This document shows positions 25,360 to 34,900 of a stretch of 64,000 nucleotides of DNA, piece by piece. Position 1 is the first letter of the stretch, and every line of letters starts with the position of its first letter. Below the pieces are notes generated by a model. It saw only the letters and a program-made list of their open reading frames with translations. It was not told the origin of the DNA and did no database searches. Made by a program: the position numbers and the translations under genes. Source of the stretch: a virus; the IMG/VR virus record IMGVR_UViG_3300028197_001183, positions 27,220-91,219 of that record. One strand, 5' to 3'.

Positions 25360-26895
25360 TTAGAACTCTACTACGATCTTAATGTCTTCGATTTGGTCAC
25401 CAGCACGAGTGATAGCGCCTCTATTATCTATGTAAATAACCCGACCCGAATTTGGCTCAACCTCAGGTTTTGCATAACCGTTGGTAAAAGACATACCCAA
25501 GTCATACTCAGTGTTGTTAATAACACGAGTAGATGCACCTGATACAATTGGGAAGTTGATATCAGGGTCTGCAGATGCACCAGATGTTGCACCCACAACA
25601 GGGTTACCACCCTCAAACTCAATTAGACTACCAGTGAATTCAGGGAAGACACCATCAATTCTATTCTGGTAATACTTAAGCACTTTGGTTGTGCTATTCC
25701 ATGAGATCACACGCCCACGGGCAGTCACTTGCTGACCACCAATTGTGCGAGACTGTGTCATAATTTCGTCAGTAGCAAAGTTACCCGTAAAGGTAGGAGC
25801 AAAGATAACTGACTTTGTGGCGGACAGAGTAAGATCTGCTGCCAATTCTGTTGTGCCGAATTTGTTGGGGTTGATCACCAGACCAATACGACGGTAGTCG
25901 TTATCAGTTGGGAAGTCACCACTACCCTCAGCGTAGGTAAATTTGGTGTTGATCATGACTCGGTATCCACCCATTTCTGTCCCTGGCTCAGCACCATGAC
26001 CGACAGTTGGGGGAATGATCACTTCAACGGTGCCACCTGATCCTGCACCTGCACCGATACCGTTGACTTCATCGATGATGACTTTACCGAAGGTGTATCC
26101 TGATCCACCCGATGTGACAGTAGCATTAACAATACGCCCCCCATCGACAACCAGAGAAACACGACCGCCAACACCATCTCCTTTGATAGGCACATTCTCG
26201 TAGGTACCATTGTTATATCCTGCACCAGAAGAAGAAATAATAACTGTATCAATCTCACCACCGATTGCATCAGACACCACAGCGGTGTCACTCAGCACAG
26301 GCATGTATTCGTTAGAGAAGAATTTCAGTACAAGACCCACAGGGATCGTATACATATACTTCCAACGATAACCGTCAGCAGTGGTAATAATAGAAGTTGA
26401 AGTACCCGTAGGCTCAACAGTAGAAGGCTTACCGTTAGGATCACTAGGGGATGTCCCGTTATAGATGCACTTATAGACTTGATACGATGAGTTAACAACG
26501 TAAAAGTCTGCATCATAAAGTTTGGTAGCACCAGAAGATGCGGTTTTAGTTGCACTGTAGTCATGACGATACATATCGTAAACATAACCCAAGCCACCAG
26601 TGGTCTGCTCAGGAGGAATCCAGTCAGTCCTACGAATAACTTGAATAGTATCATTCGCCAGCACCCGCTTCATTGATATCATGTCAGCGAAGTCATCGCT
26701 AAACTCTTGGAAAGAGTCCACAGGATCGGGCGCTGCATTCTCGTTATCCCAAGGTTGGGGACGACCGATGAAAACATACAGACGATCACGACTACTTCCA
26801 GCATCACTATCAGTCTGAGCAGGATCGGGACCTTGCAAAGACTTGATGAGCCGACTGGCAGTAAAAATTCTAAATTGGTCGGTTAATAGCGCCAT
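25360..26895 (-). CDS. 8: Baseplate wedge subunit gp8
   Basis: The 511-residue protein matches T4 gp8 (334) in its first 230 residues: SRDRLYVFIGRPQPWDNENA aligns with the T4 FITFGRSEPW region. RRTDWIPPE and the strongly conserved TTADGYRWKYMYTIPVGL align with T4 GDGYVWEYLFEIP. gp8 bridges wedge subunits of the baseplate. The extra length includes GxGY-type beta repeats (GAGYNNGTYENVPI, GGSGYTFGKVIID) near residues 230-290 and a TSGA unit. A late-promoter-like CATAAATA lies 35 bases upstream. In T4 gp8 directly follows gp7; here three adhesin-like genes intervene. Confidence 0.9.
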   Translation of the reverse strand: MALLTDQFRIFTASRLIKSLQGPDPAQTDSDAGSSRDRLYVFIGRPQPWDNENAAPDPVDSFQEFSDDFADMISMKRVLANDTIQVIRRTDWIPPEQTTGGLGYVYDMYRHDYSATKTASSGATKLYDADFYVVNSSYQVYKCIYNGTSPSDPNGKPSTVEPTGTSTSIITTADGYRWKYMYTIPVGLVLKFFSNEYMPVLSDTAVVSDAIGGEIDTVIISSSGAGYNNGTYENVPIKGDGVGGRVSLVVDGGRIVNATVTSGGSGYTFGKVIIDEVNGIGAGAGSGGTVEVIIPPTVGHGAEPGTEMGGYRVMINTKFTYAEGSGDFPTDNDYRRIGLVINPNKFGTTELAADLTLSATKSVIFAPTFTGNFATDEIMTQSRTIGGQQVTARGRVISWNSTTKVLKYYQNRIDGVFPEFTGSLIEFEGGNPVVGATSGASADPDINFPIVSGASTRVINNTEYDLGMSFTNGYAKPEVEPNSGRVIYIDNRGAITRAGDQIEDIKIVVEF

Positions 26896-26929
26896 TGGTT
26901 ACCAATTATCCTATAGATTTATTTATGGG

Positions 26930-26937
26930 GTTAATAC
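26930..26937 (-). promoter_or_regulatory. Late-promoter-like motif (CATAAATA)
   Basis: CATAAATA on the minus strand overlaps the stop of the 627-residue gene and lies 35 bases before the gp8 start, so gp8 and downstream genes may have their own late transcript. Confidence 0.55.
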
Positions 26938-28814
26938 TCACCCTCATTTCTGAGGAATTTGTTATACTCGACTGCGATGATTTTTGCTTGAGCACCAGAG
27001 GTGTTTCCTTGCAATGTCTCACCAGCAGCAAATTTGTAAGTTGGATCATTACTTTGGATTGATTTAACATCCAAATAATATTGACCTGACCTAGGTGCAA
27101 GTCTTCTTGCTGTTGTAGTTGCTGTGATGCCAGATGTCTGTCCAGCTACGACCTCTTCACCACCTGCAGTGGGGACATTAAACAGAGAAGCCGTAATGTA
27201 TTCAATTGTAATAATTGCAGTAGAGATATGTGAATCACCATCTCCTAATGCACCTGCAGATTGGACAGTAGCAACCAGTTGGTTAGGACTACCATCATAA
27301 ATTTGATCACCAATTTGGAAGAGTGTGGTATTTGTGCCACCCAATTCTTCCTCAATACCATATTTAGACGAGGCAACGCCTCCATCTAAATTAACTTGGG
27401 ATTCATAATCCGTTCCTGTGTTAAGAAGATCGGGAATACCATCTCCAAACTGTTGGATACCATCAGCATCAACATACTCTTCGTCATTATCTTCAAATTT
27501 TCTATTTTGGATAATTGTAAAAGGTGTGGTAAATGCAACAATATCATTACCTTCCAATTCAACCAGAGTATGTGGTGCAACACCAGTTGAAGATGATCCA
27601 GAAGTGCCTGCAAAGAATGCGATAATTTTAGACTTCTCACCTGATCTGCCAGCATCAATAAATGCCAACTCATCAACTTGGAATGTTAGATATAATGCTC
27701 GCTCGGTCTCATCCCAGTCATAGACAATAGCGACTCTATTAGTTGCGTTTTCAACAACACGTCTAACTTTATCAGTAACTTGGAAATTATAAAGAGTGTC
27801 TCCCGTTGCGGCATCATTTTGGAGAGTATCAAGAATGATCTTTTGGTCAAATCTAAAGTTTGTGCCCCTGTCACATCCATCAAATGTTGTAGCAGTTTTA
27901 CCTGTATATCTAACAATTTCTCTACCAAGAAGGAATTTACCAGATCCAGGATAAGGTGCAGTTGATTCAACATGAATGGTTTCGGTGCCAGTTGTCACGT
28001 CGGTCAGAATACCTGACAAATTATAAACAACAGAGTTTAGAGACTGTCTGTTTCTCGCAGTCTTGATTAGGTTTGTATCTCTAGTAAAGATGACCTGAGG
28101 GGAATTTACATAACCAGCACCACCTGCTATGAGGTCGATAGAAGTAATAGCACCAAGATCAATAAATGCCGCAGCACTAGCACCAGATCCACCACCACCA
28201 ATAATTTGAATTAGGGGAGGATCTTCAAAGAATTCACCAGAGTTAGTGAGGGTAATTGCCGTAACTTTACCAAATGGGTTTACACCAGCAACACCAGTTG
28301 CACCTTGACCACCACCACCTGAGATGATAATGTTGACATCTTCTTCGGTATAGTTTCTACCAAACTCTTCAATAGCAAGACCTGTGACTAGACCTGTGAT
28401 AGGCACCAACTCAGATCCAGATCCACCACCACCTTTAACTTCTGCGTCAGTGGCATAGTATTCATCACCAAACTGAGTCATCTGAATGAAGTCAATACCG
28501 CCGTCATCCTTCAGGAAGATCTTACCTTGAGCAGGGACAGATGCATCTTCATCTACAATTTCCAGACGCATGGGATCATACCCTTCACCTGGATCCAACA
28601 CTTCTACAGCAGTGATCTCACCACGAATACCATCGATGACTGGTCTAAGTACAGCATCTCTAATGGGTGTGCCGCAATTTTCAATACGAAGTCTAGGGGG
28701 GTCAGCGGGATCATACCCACTACCTCCTGCAGTAACATAAACTTCTCTTACCCCGAATATACTATTAAATACGGGGAAAATTGAAGCACCAGATCCAGGG
28801 ACTGTTCTTGTCAT
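26931..28814 (-). CDS. Beta-repeat virion structural protein (627 residues)
   Basis: The N-terminal 270 residues consist of GGSGY-type beta modules (TAGGSGYDPADPPRLRI, DPGEGYDPMRLEI, SGGGGQGATGVAGV, AGGAGYVNSPQVIF), the same family as in the giant gp7. The rest is mixed beta sequence. It includes FLLGREIVRYTGKTATTFDG, which resembles the short hairpin region near the start of gp7, and TSGA-type units near the C-terminus (AGQTSGITATTTA, LQGNTSGAQAKII). Its ATG shares a base with the stop of the upstream cupredoxin-fibre gene. It is a likely baseplate or fibre component; no precise function is known. Confidence 0.75.
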   Translation of the reverse strand: MTRTVPGSGASIFPVFNSIFGVREVYVTAGGSGYDPADPPRLRIENCGTPIRDAVLRPVIDGIRGEITAVEVLDPGEGYDPMRLEIVDEDASVPAQGKIFLKDDGGIDFIQMTQFGDEYYATDAEVKGGGGSGSELVPITGLVTGLAIEEFGRNYTEEDVNIIISGGGGQGATGVAGVNPFGKVTAITLTNSGEFFEDPPLIQIIGGGGSGASAAAFIDLGAITSIDLIAGGAGYVNSPQVIFTRDTNLIKTARNRQSLNSVVYNLSGILTDVTTGTETIHVESTAPYPGSGKFLLGREIVRYTGKTATTFDGCDRGTNFRFDQKIILDTLQNDAATGDTLYNFQVTDKVRRVVENATNRVAIVYDWDETERALYLTFQVDELAFIDAGRSGEKSKIIAFFAGTSGSSSTGVAPHTLVELEGNDIVAFTTPFTIIQNRKFEDNDEEYVDADGIQQFGDGIPDLLNTGTDYESQVNLDGGVASSKYGIEEELGGTNTTLFQIGDQIYDGSPNQLVATVQSAGALGDGDSHISTAIITIEYITASLFNVPTAGGEEVVAGQTSGITATTTARRLAPRSGQYYLDVKSIQSNDPTYKFAAGETLQGNTSGAQAKIIAVEYNKFLRNEGEY

Positions 28815-30298
28815 TAGACAACCACGAGATTACCGACCATTCCAGAGTGAATGGTGCATTGATAGACATATGATGTGCCTGCTGCAAGCGTCATAGGCAC
28901 TGTCCAGTATTGGACACCACTTTGTGATCCACTCACACCAGCACTTACAGCAGATCCACCACTCGTCTGTCTCAGAGCAAATGGGTGACCACCACCAGTG
29001 GTGTTGTTAAATCTGTATGTGAATCCACGATAGACATAGATGGTTGGGTTTCCACTTCCACTCCATCCGCCGTTGCTGAAGTTATATCCAGCACTTGTGC
29101 TTCCAGAAATCTCGAAACCAACAGCAGCAGATGAAACAGCTTCAACTTCACCACTTGCATTAGTAATGAAACTCTGATTCTCTGACAGAGTAACGCCACT
29201 AGCAAGAAACAGATCAGCAGCAATACTAACAGTGTTAGCAGTAACAGTTGTTGTTACACCGTTACCACCACTTACTGCCAATGATCCAGTAATGGAGCTG
29301 GAAGTAGTAGTGCCGCTATCACCAGTTACTGTTGCAAAAATGTTTTGATCAGCGTTAGGTGAATCATTGGTGATTGTCAGATTATCGCCATTAATAGCAG
29401 TAGAGACCCCAGTGCCACCAACAAAATTAACAGTGGTAGTAGCAGAATTGGCAGTTTTAGATCCAGAGTCAGATCCAATCACCGAGAAAAGGTTTTGATC
29501 AACATCACCTAACGTCCCAGTCATTGCAATTGTTAATGTATCTCCAGCAATAGACGTGGAGATATTTGTGCCACCAGCCACAGTAAGCACGTCAGTAGGA
29601 GCACTCGCTGTAGTAGACCCCGTATCAGCATTGAAACCTTCAAATAGATTCTGTGTAGTGCTGCCACCACCAGATGCAGTAGCATCGTTGTCTGGATACC
29701 AATGACTATTGGCAGCAGACCACTTGAGCACCTGACCATCGGAGGGACCACCACCAACTGTCATATCAACGTCAGTGAGCTCACCAACACTAGATCCAGA
29801 GTCAATCAGTTGAATCCAAGCACCACCATGTGCAAAGTATCCATGATTTTCAGCATGGACATGAGCAAACATACCATGATGATCTGCTGCTGCAGGGAGA
29901 TCTGCCGTAGTGTCAAAATGGTTTGTATACTTTAACTTACCGTCCGTGCCATCGATATATGTCAGAGCACTTCCAGTGCCACCCGCCCAAAACTTAATAT
30001 CACCACTACCATGAGGTTTGATGACTACATCACCATTAGCGGTAGATCCGATCTCAAATCCACCAACGTCTAAGTTTGAAGTTAGTGTGTCAAAATTTCC
30101 CTCAGCAAATTGAGATCCATTCCATTTCAACAACTGCCCTGCGGAAGGGGTGCCAACATTCACCAACAGGTTGGTGTCATTACCAAGAGCGGTATATAAT
30201 TCGTCAATTACGCTATTCAGTTTGATAGCACCATCTCTGAGACTATCACCTGTTCCGTCATTTGCTGACGATCCAATACTAAGATTCTGTTTTGCCAT
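28814..30298 (-). CDS. Short tail fibre-like protein with C-terminal cupredoxin domain
   Basis: The 494-residue protein starts MAKQNLSIGSSANDGTGDSL and contains LLKWNGSQF and QVLKWSAANSHWYPD, motifs of cyanophage fibre proteins. The middle is a low-complexity Ser/Thr/Gly shaft with repeated GDSGTTT-like units. The last 100 residues resemble a plastocyanin/amicyanin-type cupredoxin. H438 is in GGGHPFALR, and C481-x2-H484-x2-M487 sits in YQCTIHSGMVGNLVVV, a complete type-1 copper ligand set. It has no signal peptide. Its neighbours are tail proteins, so the domain probably sits at the virion surface. Whether it binds copper is untested. Confidence 0.8.
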   Translation of the reverse strand: MAKQNLSIGSSANDGTGDSLRDGAIKLNSVIDELYTALGNDTNLLVNVGTPSAGQLLKWNGSQFAEGNFDTLTSNLDVGGFEIGSTANGDVVIKPHGSGDIKFWAGGTGSALTYIDGTDGKLKYTNHFDTTADLPAAADHHGMFAHVHAENHGYFAHGGAWIQLIDSGSSVGELTDVDMTVGGGPSDGQVLKWSAANSHWYPDNDATASGGGSTTQNLFEGFNADTGSTTASAPTDVLTVAGGTNISTSIAGDTLTIAMTGTLGDVDQNLFSVIGSDSGSKTANSATTTVNFVGGTGVSTAINGDNLTITNDSPNADQNIFATVTGDSGTTTSSSITGSLAVSGGNGVTTTVTANTVSIAADLFLASGVTLSENQSFITNASGEVEAVSSAAVGFEISGSTSAGYNFSNGGWSGSGNPTIYVYRGFTYRFNNTTGGGHPFALRQTSGGSAVSAGVSGSQSGVQYWTVPMTLAAGTSYVYQCTIHSGMVGNLVVV

Positions 30299-30323
30299 GG
30301 TGGGTAGATTTCTACAGTGTTAT

Positions 30324-31913
30324 TTAGGTGCCATCGAAGGTTTGTGCCGTAGAGTCAAGAGTACTCGACGTGCTATCGAATCTATTAGCGGTAGATCCGC
30401 TGCCACCGCCAGATCCAGTAACAGTCAATGTTGCTGCATTGGAGTCAAGTGGTGAGTTTTGTGCTTGAGTTGATACTCCAAGAGGACCGATGATACGACA
30501 ACGGAATCTGTATCCCGTCATATATGTAAGGACGCTGAGAGTATAAGAGTTTGTAGTTGCTCCTGTAATAGCAGCAAATGCGAAACCGCCATCTGTGGAG
30601 CGATACCACTGATAAGCAATAGGTCCGTTTTCTGGACTGATCTCTGCCTGCACAGAGAATGTTGCTGTTTCTCCTGGGTTTGCCGAAGCATTCTGAGGTT
30701 GGTTTGTAAATACCAGAGTTGGGAGGACTGGTGGTCCACCGTCACCACCACCATCAGGGGGAGCTGCAGGTGCTTGTAATGTAAATCCAGTATTGATAGT
30801 CTCTCGTGTCGAGGTCCCAATCATATATGGAAACTCAGGAGCATCAATATCGTCTGGGTCTACAGATAGAAAATACGCATAGGTTCCAGTCTGGAATTCT
30901 GGAGTAATGCAAAATCTACCATTATGGATGTCTAGGTCACCCGTTGCCTCAATATACTCCCAGTCCTGCACCAGAGCGCCTGCAGGGGGGTTTTGAATGG
31001 TGTTACCATAGTCAGGTCTACCTGATGTCTCAACTGATTTAGTTGAGAAAGAAGACTGCATAATTCTGGGAGTGGACAGATTATCCCATGAAGATGCATA
31101 AGCATACGGACCATAGATTGGGAATCCGTCAAATGCAATACCAACGATCTTGGAATGTCCGTCAGGATGTCTCAGGTTGTCACCGTTATATTGTGTAGTG
31201 CCATAATAATCATTGTATCCTGCCATCGATGACCCTTCTCGCCAACAATCAAGGAAGTGTGTATCATGATAATGATACTGACCACTTTGCTCAGGATGAC
31301 CACCACAGTTATCATCACCAAAATCTACAGGAGACTGTGGGTAGTGTGCATTCCAACTAAATCCTACTGGAGGGTTTCCGCCAGCACCAGCAGAAGGATT
31401 AAACAGGGCAACGCCATTAGCAGCAATACCGATAGTGCCTAAAGGTGTAGCACTTCTACCGTTTCGATCATCATAATACTCATATGTGCCGCTAGTTAGA
31501 GACTCTTGGTCTCTCATAATAAGGTCAAGTCTATCTGATGTTGCTAACCAACATTCGTTTTCAATAGATGTAAAGGTAGTGCCTTTATAAAGGAATACTC
31601 TTTTAATACCATCACTGAAGGTAAACATAAGTCTGTCACCCACTTGGATCTCGCTGTTAAACAACGAGTTATCATTACCAGATATGACTATAGACCTAAG
31701 GAATCCGTCTTGATTCCAAACGTTAGTGTCGAATGTGCGACTAATACCAAAGGTCCCACCACGGTAAACGAAAGCATGATCGAAATCTTGCTCCGTTACT
31801 GTGTTTGGGTTATTGGCGTTAGGAAACGTGCCAAACCCCACAGGAGCGGGAAGACCATCCGCCGCTACTGTGAGAATTTCAGTGGCATTGTTATAACTTG
31901 CAGTTGCCCCCAT
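30324..31913 (-). CDS. YHYH-domain and Ig-like domain virion protein (529 residues)
   Basis: Residues about 170-375 match the YHYH domain: GQYHYHDTHFLDCW, GIAFDGFPIYGPYAY and FCITPEFQTGTYAYFLSVDP. Residues about 400-495 form an Ig-like beta sandwich (FTNQPQNASANPGETATFSV, YQWYRSTDGG, GYRFRCRI). A short FDSTSSTLDSTAQTFDGT tail ends the protein. It lies directly after the giant gp7, which carries a related domain. A surface adhesin or decoration role is likely. The biochemical role of YHYH domains is not established to my knowledge. Confidence 0.8.
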   Translation of the reverse strand: MGATASYNNATEILTVAADGLPAPVGFGTFPNANNPNTVTEQDFDHAFVYRGGTFGISRTFDTNVWNQDGFLRSIVISGNDNSLFNSEIQVGDRLMFTFSDGIKRVFLYKGTTFTSIENECWLATSDRLDLIMRDQESLTSGTYEYYDDRNGRSATPLGTIGIAANGVALFNPSAGAGGNPPVGFSWNAHYPQSPVDFGDDNCGGHPEQSGQYHYHDTHFLDCWREGSSMAGYNDYYGTTQYNGDNLRHPDGHSKIVGIAFDGFPIYGPYAYASSWDNLSTPRIMQSSFSTKSVETSGRPDYGNTIQNPPAGALVQDWEYIEATGDLDIHNGRFCITPEFQTGTYAYFLSVDPDDIDAPEFPYMIGTSTRETINTGFTLQAPAAPPDGGGDGGPPVLPTLVFTNQPQNASANPGETATFSVQAEISPENGPIAYQWYRSTDGGFAFAAITGATTNSYTLSVLTYMTGYRFRCRIIGPLGVSTQAQNSPLDSNAATLTVTGSGGGSGSTANRFDSTSSTLDSTAQTFDGT

Positions 31914-31927
31914 GGTTTTACTTTTAT

Positions 31928-34900
31928 TTAGATGTCATCGAAGATTGATGCTGGGTTGAAGTTACTAATTACAGTAGCTCCAGTCTGCACCGTAAGTACT
32001 GCGCTCAGTGAGTAGACAGGCGTTGCACCTGCAGCAGTAATTGCAACTCTGTATTCGTCACCATCGTCTGCCTGAGCGGCATCGTTGGTGTTGAATGTTG
32101 ACTGGTTAGCACCGATGATGTTACTCCAGGTCTGAGTGCCATATTCCTTCTTCTGCCACTGGTAGTTGAGTTGCTGACTGTTTGTGACAGTAGCAGCAAC
32201 CGTGAAGGATGCAGTCTGACCTTGGTTAACTGTTACGTTTACAGGATCCTGAATGATCGCAATCGTGCCAGCAGTAATCGTAGTGGTGTCGCCATCAATT
32301 GCCTCATCAGCGTTGTAGATATCTCTACCACCGTTGACAGGCGTGCCCGAAGGATTAATAAAGTCGTCTGGGACAATGTTATCAATCTGGACTAATGGTT
32401 GCAGATAAGAAGTGCCAGGGGTCTTCACGTCAATGCGTGTGATGCCCATGAGTGCCTTGATACGACCATCAAAACCAGAGGATGAAATCACGTCCACGTT
32501 AGGGCGTGAGGTGTAACCATCACCAGAGTTGGTGAGAAGTGCAGTATTCAACTGACCCGAGCGGATAGTTGCCAATGCAGCAGCGTTACGTCCCTTAACA
32601 GATCCCGTATATTCAAAGGTGATCAAGGAGTTTGAAGATTCGATCAGAGCAACGTCACGAGGGAATTCCTCACCGTCAATCTCAAGTTTGTCACCTGCTT
32701 CCACAGGAGGCACAACAGTTGCAGCAATCACGTCCGTGTCAGATCCAATATAGGAGAATCCGACGAAGGTTGATCCTGCGCGAGGCACTTCAGCAAAGAT
32801 GACTCTAGATCCGACAAGATCGTATGCGACGCCAGGTTCCTGAATGATACCGTTGAGTGAAACAATGATGTTGTTTTCTGGGCGAATCACGTTAGAAGAG
32901 ACACCCTCAGTCAGAGTCAGTGAGTAGAAGAGACCTTCACGTTTGAGGTTGAAGGACGACCGCAAGGAGTCAAACTCGAAGCTAATATCGTCCATCTGAC
33001 GGAGTTTACCAACGTAGTAACCAACGAATTCAGATCCAATGTCGGGTGCCTCAGAGAAGTTAATCTTGTCAGAGAATGCGACATAGGAGTTGTTACCGCC
33101 AGGAGGTTGCAGGATACCGTTGACGAAGATGAGCATGTGACCAGCGGGATCTGGGAAGTATGCTTCACCGTTGCTGATCGTAAGATCAAACTGTGTCTGA
33201 GCACCGTCGAAACCACGGAAGTAGCGATCAACACGACCCTCAAGCGTGCGTGCCTTAGCAATCACACCACCCCAACCATAGTCAGAAATGACGGTCATGT
33301 TGTCAAGGAAGTTGCCTTTAACATTTTCCAACCAGACGGTTGCGGTGATACCCTGCTGGTTGATAGCAGCCACGCGCCCGTAAGAGTTATATGCAGTGTC
33401 TGTGATCGTAGTAACATTAGCATAGATGCTTGGGAAGTTACTACCAATATCAAGTTTACCGATGTTATTACCACCCGTGGTAAGAGCATTGATATCTTCA
33501 CCAGTGCCCACAGGAATCAAGTTACCGATAAACAAGCGATGGATTCCATAGTTTGGATCGGCAGGATCTATGTTGATGCCATTGATATATTGAGTTACCG
33601 TTGCACGGAAACCAGGATCTTTCAATGTGGTGCCTTGTAGGAGGACAACCTCATCACCCACGCGGAATGTGTCAGCAACACCCGTATCAACAATTGCAGT
33701 GCCAAGCTCCAACTGATAGATGTTGGTGCCATGGATATACTGGTTAAGTTGAATCTGCGTACCAGAGAGACCCTTAATTTCAAGGATGTAGTCAGTGACG
33801 CTACCGTAGATAATATCGCCAGTAGACCATGCATCTCCGATGGTTTCAACGTCAATCGTAATACGACCACCGTCATTACCTGTAAGAGATCCAGACTTAT
33901 TGGCATATGTATTAGCGTATGCCTCAACAGCAGATGCTTTATCAAACAACCAGTCGCCTTGTGCGAATGATCCCTTCTCGACGTTGATTAACATGCGAGA
34001 ATCGAAGGAAGTAACTTCAGCAGTCGTGCCGCTATCAGCACCAACTAGGATATCACCTACGTTAATTACGCCCGCGACAGTAGTTAGATTGACAAAGTTT
34101 ATACCATCTGAATTTGTCTTGTCTGTCTGTAAAACCTGTCCAGTAATACTAGGATTTGTTTGGACTGTAACAATCTCACCATTCTGGAAGTTTTCATAAA
34201 CACCCAGATTCTGACTGACATTATTCAGATTATAACGAGTATAGAGTCTGTTAATCTCTGCTTGGTTAAGTGAGATACTACCAACTTCAGAGGAAGACTC
34301 AGAAGTGGTGCCGTAGATAACATCTGCGGGGTTAAATCCACCCTGGATAGGAGTCTGCGAAGGATCCGCTGGGAAGAGGGGAGTTGATCTATCGATACCA
34401 GTACGTCTGACGACAGAGAAGATCTGCTGACCAGAGTTAGTGGTGTCAACTTCAATTTTTCTAAATCTGCCATCGTGCATGTAATGGGCACCAACCTCAA
34501 ACCACTGTGCAGTGGCAGTCATCACATACCAGTAAGATTGACCAGTAAGTTCTTTGACTGAAGTCTCAGATGCTGGGATATACTGGAGAATATCACCACG
34601 ACGGAAGGAGTTTGTGCGATAGATTCTAACTCTATACTCGGCGCGGTCGAAACCAACGGGGACGATAGGAGTCAGAGTAACCAGAGCGGGGTCAGTGTTG
34701 TAGTCATATCCCAACTCATACTTGGTGCTAATGTTAACAACGTCGCTGCTAGGCACCCAGGTAACACTACCTTGAGTTGGGAATTTAGATGTCTCCAGTG
34801 AATACTCAATACAGTTGATTGAAGAATCCATAATAAATTCAGATGCTTCACGGTTATAATCTAGGCGACCATTGAGTCCTAACTGATAGGTGTTGTATGC

